From Pseudomonadota bacterium (lineage in GTDB: Bacteria; Pseudomonadota; Gammaproteobacteria; Steroidobacterales; Steroidobacteraceae), in assembly GCA_021847105.1 (NCBI GenBank), contig JAJZUT010000025.1, forward strand, positions 1 to 43,819: a stretch of 43,819 nucleotides of DNA. The letters are read 5' to 3'. Below, in pieces: positions 8,853 through 15,262 of this stretch. Position 1 is the stretch's first letter. Each line of letters opens with the position of its first letter. The position numbers and the translations under genes were made by a program. The notes beneath the pieces are model-generated. The model was not told the origin of the DNA. It made no database searches and was given only the letters and a program-made list of their open reading frames with translations.

Positions 8853-9305
8853 TTATTCGATGACGAACAGCGGCTGCCCGTACTCGACCGGGTCGCCGTT
8901 GCGGGCCATGATCGAGGTGACGCGGCCGGCGCGGTCAGCCTCGATCTGATTCATCATCTTCATGGCCTCGATGATGCACAGTACCTGTCCGACTTTGATC
9001 TCATCGCCGATGTCCACGAACGGTTTGCCCCCCGGGGTCGGAGAGGCGTAGTAGGTCCCGACCATCGGCGCGGTAATCACGTGCTCATTGGCGCGCGGCT
9101 TGGCGGCCGACTCGAGAGCGACGGGCGCTGGGGCGGGCGCCTCGGCCGGTGCTGCTGCGGCGATCTGTGGCATGGCGTGGATCACCGCGTTGCCGGTCGG
9201 CATGCGGCTGATGCGCACCGCCTCCTCGCCTTCCTTGATTTCAATTTCAGCGATGCCGGACTCCTCCAGCAGCTCGATCAATTTTTTGACTTTACGAATG
9301 TCCAT
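8853..9305 (-). CDS. accB: Biotin carboxyl carrier protein of acetyl-CoA carboxylase
   Basis: Carrier subunit whose biotinylated lysine shuttles CO2 between AccC and the carboxyltransferase. The 150-residue product has the conserved helical N-terminus (MDIRKVKKLIELLEES), an Ala/Pro-rich linker (about 45-70), and the C-terminal biotinyl domain with EAMKMMN, the biotin-accepting residue being K116. The thumb-like APMVGTYYASP segment typical of AccB is present. A good AAGGGGG ribosome-binding site precedes the ATG by about 9 bases. It follows aroQ by 53 bases and precedes accC by 12. Confidence 0.97.
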   Translation of the reverse strand: MDIRKVKKLIELLEESGIAEIEIKEGEEAVRISRMPTGNAVIHAMPQIAAAAPAEAPAPAPVALESAAKPRANEHVITAPMVGTYYASPTPGGKPFVDIGDEIKVGQVLCIIEAMKMMNQIEADRAGRVTSIMARNGDPVEYGQPLFVIE

Positions 9306-9358
9306 GTGGGAAAGCCCCCTTGCGTCATGGGACGGTGTGCAACGAAATGCCCTCGGGC

Positions 9359-9814
9359 TCAGCCGCGCTGCGGCGCTCGGGCCAGGTGCTGTGCAGCGGC
9401 GCGCACGGCCAGCTCGTAGCCCAGCGCGCCGAAGCCGGCGATGACCCCAAGGGCGATGTCGGAGAAATAGGACCGGTGCCGAAACGGCTCACGGGTGTGT
9501 GGATTGGACAGATGGATTTCGATCAGCGGCAGCCGGACCGCGAGCACGGCATCACGTAGCGCGATGCTGGTATGCGTGAAAGCCCCGGGATTGAACAGCA
9601 GGCAGCCCACATCCTCAGCCCCGGCCTGATGGATGCGCTCGATCAGGGCATGTTCGGCATTGCTCTGAAAGCACAACAGCTCGCAGCCGGCCTCGCGTGC
9701 CCGTTCGCTCGCGCGCTGTTCAATAGCCTGCAGGGTGTCGGCCCCGTAGATACCCGGCTCGCGTGTTCCGAGCAGGTTGAGGTTCGGGCCGTTCAGCAGC
9801 AACAGACGGGTCAT
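9359..9814 (-). CDS. aroQ: Type II 3-dehydroquinate dehydratase
   Basis: Third step of the shikimate pathway, dehydrating 3-dehydroquinate. The ATG at 9814 gives MTRLLLLNGPNLNLLGTREP..., the normal family start, and a 151-residue dodecameric-type protein; a GTG at 9838 would add eight non-conserved residues. Conserved features are the NGPNLNLLG motif, the lid arginine and catalytic tyrosine region (REPGIYG), FNPGAFTHTSIALRDA, and the IHLSNPHTREPFRHRSY segment with the catalytic histidine. It heads the aroQ-accB-accC-prmA series. The 102-base gap upstream contains AT-rich sequence at about 9848-9890 that could hold a promoter, but I see no convincing -35/-10 pair. Confidence 0.95.
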   Translation of the reverse strand: MTRLLLLNGPNLNLLGTREPGIYGADTLQAIEQRASERAREAGCELLCFQSNAEHALIERIHQAGAEDVGCLLFNPGAFTHTSIALRDAVLAVRLPLIEIHLSNPHTREPFRHRSYFSDIALGVIAGFGALGYELAVRAAAQHLARAPQRG

Positions 9815-9916
9815 GCAAAAGGCGAGAGACGTGCGCACACGGTGGGCGCAATTTACCCTAATTTCACAAAAGATGAAGGATTTTGTCGGTAACGGCCGGG
9901 ATCGGGTTCTGCTTGG

Positions 9917-10627
9917 TCAGCCCGTTGCCGGTTGCGCGCGGCGCACGGCCAGCTGTGCAATACCGGCGTCAATCTGGCGCCGCGCGGTGGCCAGATCAAT
10001 CCGGCCGCGGTCCAGGGCTCCGATCTGCTCCAGAATCAAATGGGCCTGGGCGGGGCGCAAGCGGCCGACTTTCACCGTCACGATCCGTCCGCGAGCATCC
10101 ACGAACACCGAGAACGGGAACGCCGCCACCATCCCGAGTGCGCGGATCGTGCGCATGCCGGGACGCAGCCCGATGAGCAAAGGATAGCGGATTCCGGCCT
10201 GCCGTGCGTAACGCAGCACTGGCGCGCGTCCATCGACCGCGACGCCGATGACCTCGACGCCTTGCGGACGCGAGCGGCTGAGCTGCTCCAGCAGCGGAAT
10301 CTCGGCCCGACAGGGCGAACACCACGGTGCCCAGAAATTCACCAGCAGGGGGCGCCCCCGCCACTGCGAGAAATGGCGAAGCTGGCCGCGTCGGTCCGGG
10401 AAGGGGATGTCCGGCAGGGTATTGGGCACGGTGGCCGCCGGGCGGGCGGCATCGCTCGGCGTCGAGGCGCCATCTCGTGCGGTGTCCGCAGGTGTACGCG
10501 CTGCAGAGGTCAGCACGCTGCCCGTCTGCTGTCCCTGCATGGCACGCAGGGCGAACCCCGCCGTGGCCGCGGCGAGGATCAGCCCGGCGGCCAGCACGCC
10601 TCGGGCGAGCCTGCGTCTCGGGCTCAT
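9917..10627 (-). CDS. TlpA/ResA-like thioredoxin-fold protein, membrane-anchored
   Basis: Probable periplasmic thiol-disulfide oxidoreductase. The 236 residues comprise a short basic N-terminus, a signal-anchor helix (about 10-30), an Ala/Thr-rich linker (about 31-70), and a TlpA/AhpC-type thioredoxin domain with the active site WCSPC (C103, C106) and a likely cis-proline region after the VFVDARG strand. The start overlaps the dsbD stop by four bases (ATGA), so it is translationally coupled to dsbD. That arrangement suggests DsbD supplies its electrons; the substrate (for example cytochrome c or a metallochaperone) cannot be told from sequence. The C-terminus continues about 45 residues past the usual fold. 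Confidence 0.88.
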   Translation of the reverse strand: MSPRRRLARGVLAAGLILAAATAGFALRAMQGQQTGSVLTSAARTPADTARDGASTPSDAARPAATVPNTLPDIPFPDRRGQLRHFSQWRGRPLLVNFWAPWCSPCRAEIPLLEQLSRSRPQGVEVIGVAVDGRAPVLRYARQAGIRYPLLIGLRPGMRTIRALGMVAAFPFSVFVDARGRIVTVKVGRLRPAQAHLILEQIGALDRGRIDLATARRQIDAGIAQLAVRRAQPATG

Positions 10628-12492
10628 GCGGCCGGTTGCCCCTTCAGAGCCACCCGCAGGCGGCGGAGGAAGGCCGTGGCATCCAGGTAACCGACGATGC
10701 GGTAGCGGCGTTGCTCCCGGCCTGCGCGGGTATAAAACGCGACGGTCGGTGGGCCGTAGATGCCGAAGTACTTGAGTAGCGCCTGGTCCTCTGCATTGTT
10801 GGCCGTGACATCGGCGCGCAGCAGCAGCGTGTGGGCGAGTGCGCGGCGGACAGCTGGATTGGTGAAGGTCGTGGCCTCCATCTCCTTACAGGAAGTGCAC
10901 CAATCGGCATAGAAGTCGAGCATGACGGTCTGGTGGCGCGCGGCGGCACGGCGTACGTCGCGTTGCAGGCCGGCGACTGAATGCACGGGCGTGAAGTGCA
11001 ATGTGGGGGAGGCGGCGGCGAGGGACAGTGGCGCCAGAGGATCGGTGGCGCCGAGGGCGGCGCCGGCGAGTAAGAGCAGCGCATAGGACCCGCAAAGACC
11101 AGCGGCAACACGCAGCGAGGTGCGTGCCGCGAGTCGCTGCGCGCTCTGCGAGGCGAGCGCCCACGCGGCGGCGAGCGCTGGCAGGGCCCACAGAGCGAGG
11201 GTTACGCGGGCGGGCGCAAGGCGCCCGAACATCGACACCGCCACGGCAAGCATCAAGGCGCCGAAGAGCTGCTTGACCAGGTTCATCCAGGGCCCGGCCT
11301 TCGGCAGCAGCCGCCCGGCCGAGGCGCCGAGGGCGAGTAGCGGAGTGCCCATGCCGATACTCAGGGCGAACAGCGCCGCGCCGCCGCGTACCACTTGGCC
11401 GGATTGACCAATGACCGCCAGCGCGCCAACCAGTGCAGGCGCGACGCACGTGGTGACGATGAGAGCGGACAGCGCGCCCATCGCGGCCACGCCCCCGACG
11501 GTTCCGGCGGAACGCCGGTTGCTCAGCGTCGCCAGGCGGTTCTGCAGGGAAGAGGGCATCTGCACCGTGAACAGCCCGAGCATTGCCAAGCCCATGGCCG
11601 CCAGCAGTGCGGCGAAGGTGCCGAGGATCCAGGGCTGCTGGAAAGCGGCCTGAATCTCGCCGCCCGCGGCGGCGGCGGCGATGCCGGCCAAAGTATAGGT
11701 GAAGGCCATGCCGAGCACGTAGGCGCTCGAGAGCAGCAGTGAGCGGGCCGTGCCCAGGGAGCGTCCGCCGGCGATCAGCGCCGAGAGGATGGGGATCATC
11801 GGCAGACAGCAGGGGGTGAAGGCGAGGGCAAGGCCGGCCAGATAGAACGCCCCGAGCATCACCAGCAGGTTGCCGGAGCGGACCAGGCCGGCGAAGCGGG
11901 CCTGCCCGCTACTGGGCGCGCTGTGCGGCGGCACGGGGCCGGAGCGGCCGCCGGGCGCAGCGGCCGGACCGACCGGGCCTGTGAGAGCGACGGTAAGGTT
12001 TTGGGTGATCGGGGGATAGCACAGGCCCGCATCGGCACAGCCCTGATACGTCACCGCCAAGGCAGCATCCTGGGGGGCGGCGGTGGTCCCCTGGAGGACC
12101 GGCACTTCGCCGCTGACGGTCAGGCGGTAGATCTGCTCACGGCCAAAGTAAGGATCGACCTTGAGGATCCCGGGCGGTAGCGCCAGTGTTCCGATGCGGG
12201 TTCCCGAGAGGGCCCGGACGTGGATGCGTGCCCGATACAGATAGAACCCCGGACGGATGTGCCAGGTGAGGCGGATTTGGTGTGCGCTGGGGTGGGCTCT
12301 GAGGTGGAAGACTTCGCTCGGGGGCGGAAATTGCGTTCCCCCGACAGCCGCCCCACGCACGGCATTGAGCACCGCCGGCGAGAACGTCGGACTCTGGGCG
12401 GCGTGAGCCGACCCCGCACACCCCAGCAGCGCCACGGCGGTCCACGCGAGCCGCTGGCAGCGATTGATCCTGATCCGCCATGGACGTCTCAT
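10624..12492 (-). CDS. dsbD: Thiol:disulfide interchange protein DsbD
   Basis: Inner-membrane protein passing electrons from cytoplasmic thioredoxin to periplasmic proteins. All three redox domains are present: signal peptide ending near A31; periplasmic N-domain with C152/C158 in CADAGLC; an eight-helix membrane domain with FTPCCLPMIPILSA (C228, C229) and TTCVAPALVG (C349); and a C-terminal thioredoxin domain with WCTSCK (C532, C535). Length 622 is slightly above the E. coli 565. In the membrane domain the first pair is adjacent CC rather than a spaced pair; C229 likely corresponds to the redox-active one. It overlaps both cutA and the tlpA-like gene by four bases. Confidence 0.95.
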   Translation of the reverse strand: MRRPWRIRINRCQRLAWTAVALLGCAGSAHAAQSPTFSPAVLNAVRGAAVGGTQFPPPSEVFHLRAHPSAHQIRLTWHIRPGFYLYRARIHVRALSGTRIGTLALPPGILKVDPYFGREQIYRLTVSGEVPVLQGTTAAPQDAALAVTYQGCADAGLCYPPITQNLTVALTGPVGPAAAPGGRSGPVPPHSAPSSGQARFAGLVRSGNLLVMLGAFYLAGLALAFTPCCLPMIPILSALIAGGRSLGTARSLLLSSAYVLGMAFTYTLAGIAAAAAGGEIQAAFQQPWILGTFAALLAAMGLAMLGLFTVQMPSSLQNRLATLSNRRSAGTVGGVAAMGALSALIVTTCVAPALVGALAVIGQSGQVVRGGAALFALSIGMGTPLLALGASAGRLLPKAGPWMNLVKQLFGALMLAVAVSMFGRLAPARVTLALWALPALAAAWALASQSAQRLAARTSLRVAAGLCGSYALLLLAGAALGATDPLAPLSLAAASPTLHFTPVHSVAGLQRDVRRAAARHQTVMLDFYADWCTSCKEMEATTFTNPAVRRALAHTLLLRADVTANNAEDQALLKYFGIYGPPTVAFYTRAGREQRRYRIVGYLDATAFLRRLRVALKGQPAA

Positions 12493-12818
12493 GGGGCCAC
12501 CTCCGCACTCAGCCAGGCCAGGTAGGCGGCTGAGCCCGCTGCAATCGGCAGAGCGATGATTTCCGGCACATCGTAAGGATGCAGCGATTTGAGGCGCATT
12601 TCGAGGTCCGCGAAGCGATGACTGAGGGTTTTGATGAGCAGCAACACCTCCGGTTCATCCTCGATGCGGCCTTGCCAGCGATAGAGGGAGCGCACGGGCT
12701 GCCGGGTGATGCAGGCGGCCAGACCAGATTCGAGCAATGCCCGGGCGATGTGCGTCGCGGTGGCCTCGTCCGGGCAGGTGGTCAGCACCAGGAGGAATTC
12801 AGCCATCGCGCCACGCAT
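12489..12818 (-). CDS. cutA: Divalent-cation tolerance protein CutA
   Basis: Small trimeric ferredoxin-fold protein associated with copper tolerance; its molecular role is not settled. The 109-residue product carries LVLTTCPDEATA, ALLESGLAACI, SLYRWQGRIEDEPEVLLLIKT and HPYDVPEIIALPI, all family hallmarks. An internal ATG at 12806 (MAEFLLVL) is an equally plausible start; neither has a clear ribosome-binding site. On the minus strand a TATGAT sits about 8 bases before the first ATG, so a very short or leaderless transcript is possible. It heads the cutA-dsbD-tlpA operon and is divergent from groES. Confidence 0.94.
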   Translation of the reverse strand: MRGAMAEFLLVLTTCPDEATATHIARALLESGLAACITRQPVRSLYRWQGRIEDEPEVLLLIKTLSHRFADLEMRLKSLHPYDVPEIIALPIAAGSAAYLAWLSAEVAP

Positions 12819-12916
12819 CGTAATAAATCATAAGTTTACAGCCAACCGGTGCGGAGGGCCTTAGGGTTGTCCGCAGGCTGCGGCTGCCGATCCGTAAAAA
12901 AAATGCTCGCCCCGGG

Positions 12917-12944
12917 TTGAAAATCGGCGTCGCCTACCTATGAT
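12917..12944 (+). promoter_or_regulatory. groESL promoter
   Basis: TTGAAA at 12917-12922 and TATGAT at 12939-12944 form a good sigma-70-like pair (5/6 matches each) with a 16-base spacer. The same DNA also resembles a heat-shock sigma-32 promoter, with TTGAAA followed 14 bases later by CCTATGAT at 12937-12944, although the -10 is less C-rich than the usual CCCCAT. Transcription would start around 12950, inside the CIRCE element. The overlap of the two readings cannot be resolved from sequence alone. Confidence 0.7.
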
Positions 12945-12970
12945 TAGCAGCCACGCGGGTAGAGTGCTAA
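12944..12970 (+). promoter_or_regulatory. CIRCE operator (HrcA binding site) of groESL
   Basis: The left arm TTAGCAGCC (12944-12952) and the right arm GAGTGCTAA (12962-12970) are separated by exactly 9 bases. The consensus is TTAGCACTC-N9-GAGTGCTAA; the right arm is perfect and the left matches at 7 of 9. It begins at the last base of the -10 box and covers the predicted start site, where HrcA repressor would block transcription. It implies an hrcA gene elsewhere in the genome. Confidence 0.88.
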
Positions 12971-13024
12971 TAGCTCTCCCGTGGCTTTAACTTAACCCCA
13001 TCGTGTTCTGAAGGAGCGTTCACC

Positions 13025-13318
13025 ATGAAGATTCGTCCTCTTCATGATCGCGTCATCGTCAAGCGCCTGGAAGAGGAGCGTACCTCTCCGGGTGGCATCG
13101 TCATTCCTGATACCGCGGCTGAGAAGCCGATTCAGGGAAAGATCGTCGCGGTCGGAAACGGCAAGATTCTCGAAAACGGCCAAGTTCGCGCCCTCGATGT
13201 GAAGGTCGGCGACAAGGTCCTTTTCGGCAAGTACAGCGGAACGGAAGTAAAGGTCGAGGGAGAGGAACTCCTCGTGATGAGGGAAGAAGACCTCATGGCC
13301 GTGATCGAGAGCAAGTAA
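13025..13318 (+). CDS. groES: Co-chaperonin GroES
   Basis: The 97-residue heptameric lid of the GroEL folding chamber. The sequence begins MKIRPLHDRVIVKRLEEE, contains the mobile-loop region TSPGGIVIPDTAAEKP with the GGI hydrophobic contact triplet, and ends with the EELLVMREEDLMAVIE strand. A strong GAAGGAG ribosome-binding site (about 13010-13017) precedes the ATG. It is the first gene of a two-gene heat-shock operon, 16 bases before groEL, downstream of the CIRCE/promoter region. Confidence 0.98.
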   Translation: MKIRPLHDRVIVKRLEEERTSPGGIVIPDTAAEKPIQGKIVAVGNGKILENGQVRALDVKVGDKVLFGKYSGTEVKVEGEELLVMREEDLMAVIESK

Positions 13319-13334
13319 GCGAGGAGCACTCAAA

Positions 13335-14969
13335 ATGGCAGCCAAAGAAGTCCGTTTCAGCGATGACGCCCGCCAGCGCATGTTCAAGGGCGTCAACATT
13401 CTGGCGAACGCCGTCAAGGCGACGCTGGGCCCGAAGGGCCGCAATGCCGTGCTCGAGAAGAGCTTCGGCGCCCCCACCGTCACCAAGGACGGTGTGTCGG
13501 TCGCTAAGGAGATCGAACTGAAGGATAAGTTCGAGAACATGGGCGCGCAGATGGTGAAGGAAGTCGCGTCCAACACCTCCGATGAGGCCGGTGACGGCAC
13601 CACCACCGCGACGGTGCTCGCTCAGGCGATCATCCGCGAGGGCCTGAAGGCCGTCTCCTCGGGCCGCAACCCGATGGACGTCAAGCGCGGTATCGACAAA
13701 GGTGTCGCCGCGGCGGTCGAAGAGCTGAAGAAGCTCGCCAAGCCCTGCAAGGATTCCAAGGCGATCGCGCAGGTCGGCACCATTTCCGCCAACTCCGACG
13801 AGTCGATCGGTCAGACCATTGCCGATGCGATGGAGAAGGTCGGCAAGGAAGGCGTGATCACGGTTGAGGAAGGTTCGGGCCTCGACAATGAGCTCGAAGT
13901 GGTCGAGGGCATGCAGTTCGACCGCGGGTATCTCTCGCCCTACTTCATCAACAGCCAGCAGAACCAGACGGCTGAACTCGACAAGCCGTACATCCTGCTG
14001 GTCGACAAGAAGATCTCCAATATTCGCGAGCTGCTGCCGCTGCTCGAGGGTATCGCCAAGGCCGGCCGGCCGCTGCTGGTCGTGGCCGAGGACGTCGAGG
14101 GTGAGGCGCTCGCCACCCTCGTGGTGAACAATATTCGCGGCATCCTCAAGGTGGCCGCCGTCAAGGCTCCGGGCTTCGGCGACCGCCGCAAGGCGATGCT
14201 GCAGGATATCGCCATTCTGACTGGCGGCACCGTCATCTCCGACGAAGTCGGTCTGTCGCTCGAGAAGGCGACGCTGAACGATCTCGGCGAGGCCAAGAAA
14301 ATCGTCGTCGAGAAGGAAAACACCACGATCATCGACGGCGCCGGCAAGCAGGCCGACATCAAGGCCCGCGTCGAGTCGATCCGTCAGCAGATCGAGGAAG
14401 CGACTTCTGATTACGACAAGGAGAAGCTGCAGGAGCGTGTCGCGAAGCTCTCTGGTGGCGTTGCCGTCATCAAGGTTGGCGCAGCCACCGAGATGGAGAT
14501 GAAGGAAAAGAAGGCGCGCGTCGAGGATGCGTTGCACGCGACTCGTGCAGCTGTCGAGGAAGGCGTTGTGCCGGGCGGCGGTGTCGCCCTGGTGCGCGTG
14601 CAGAAGGCCGTCGAGAAGGTCGTGGGCAGCAACGAAGACCAGCAGGTCGGTGTGCGCATTCTCGCCCGCTCGATCGAGGAGCCGCTGCGTCAGATCGTCG
14701 ACAACGCCGGTGAGGACGCCGCTGTTGTGTTGAATCGCGTCAAGGAAGGCAAGGGCGCGTTTGGTTACAACGCCGCCACGGGCGAGTATGGCGACATGAT
14801 CGAACTCGGCATTCTCGACCCGGCCAAGGTGACGCGCTTGGCGCTGCAGAATTCCGCCTCGGTGGCGGGTCTGCTGCTGACCACCGAGGTCATGGTGGCC
14901 GAGGCTCCGAAGGAAGAGGAGCACAGCCACGCCATGCCGCCGGGTGGCATGGGCGGAATGGATATGTAG
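13335..14969 (+). CDS. groEL: Chaperonin GroEL
   Basis: The 544-residue ATP-dependent folding chamber subunit. Visible landmarks are the ATP-site TLGPKGRNAVLEK and the DGTTTATVLA segment, the apical-domain substrate-binding helices around residues 200-270, the VKAPGFGDRRKAML motif, VVPGGGVAL, and the Gly/Met-rich C-terminal tail ending GGMGGMDM. A GAGGAG ribosome-binding site lies just upstream. Only one groEL copy is in this window. Codon use is more strongly biased (AAG, GAG, CTC) than neighbours, as expected for a highly expressed gene. Confidence 0.98.
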   Translation: MAAKEVRFSDDARQRMFKGVNILANAVKATLGPKGRNAVLEKSFGAPTVTKDGVSVAKEIELKDKFENMGAQMVKEVASNTSDEAGDGTTTATVLAQAIIREGLKAVSSGRNPMDVKRGIDKGVAAAVEELKKLAKPCKDSKAIAQVGTISANSDESIGQTIADAMEKVGKEGVITVEEGSGLDNELEVVEGMQFDRGYLSPYFINSQQNQTAELDKPYILLVDKKISNIRELLPLLEGIAKAGRPLLVVAEDVEGEALATLVVNNIRGILKVAAVKAPGFGDRRKAMLQDIAILTGGTVISDEVGLSLEKATLNDLGEAKKIVVEKENTTIIDGAGKQADIKARVESIRQQIEEATSDYDKEKLQERVAKLSGGVAVIKVGAATEMEMKEKKARVEDALHATRAAVEEGVVPGGGVALVRVQKAVEKVVGSNEDQQVGVRILARSIEEPLRQIVDNAGEDAAVVLNRVKEGKGAFGYNAATGEYGDMIELGILDPAKVTRLALQNSASVAGLLLTTEVMVAEAPKEEEHSHAMPPGGMGGMDM

Positions 14970-14984
14970 GCACCCCTCTAAAGA

Positions 14985-15015
14985 GGTATCGATTCCAGCG
15001 GAAGGAATCGGTACC
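14985..15015 (+). terminator. 12-bp hairpin after groEL (terminator or mRNA-stabilising)
   Basis: GGTATCGATTCC (14985-14996) pairs with GGAATCGGTACC (15004-15015) over all 12 positions, counting one T-G wobble, around a 7-base loop. It lies 15 bases after the groEL stop. No T-run follows, so it may protect the mRNA 3' end rather than terminate. Confidence 0.6.
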
Positions 15016-15108
15016 ATCTCAACATCGGTTAGGGATTGTGCCCGACCCCAAAGCGGGGACAGTCCTGAAAGACGCGGATCAAGACCCCCCTATTCCGCGC
15101 AATCCTCT

Positions 15109-15136
15109 AAGCCCCGCAACTTGCGGGGCTTTTTTT
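15109..15136 (+). terminator. Rho-independent terminator between groEL and glnE
   Basis: AAGCCCCGCA (15109-15118) and TGCGGGGCTT (15122-15131) form a perfect 10-bp stem with a 3-base loop, and the stem's last Ts run into a T8 tract. This is the strongest intrinsic terminator in the window and separates the groESL operon from glnE. Confidence 0.93.
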
Positions 15137-15262
15137 TACTGCCACGCCACACTGCGACAAGCCGTCCGCGAGAGCCGACAGTGCGCAACTGTTGCCTCTA
15201 ACCAACGATGTCAGCTGTGTCCGTCTTGCAATTCTCGTTGGCTTCGGGCTGTATGCCCGCTC

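Noticed and set aside
13293..15017. 574-codon minus-strand frame opposite groEL
   Set aside because: An artefact of the strong codon bias of groEL; His/Asp/Leu-rich translation with no family match.
15038..15262. Upstream extension of the glnE frame
   Set aside because: It crosses the groESL terminator, has no conserved sequence and matches no family member's N-terminus; the ATG at 15263 gives the right length.
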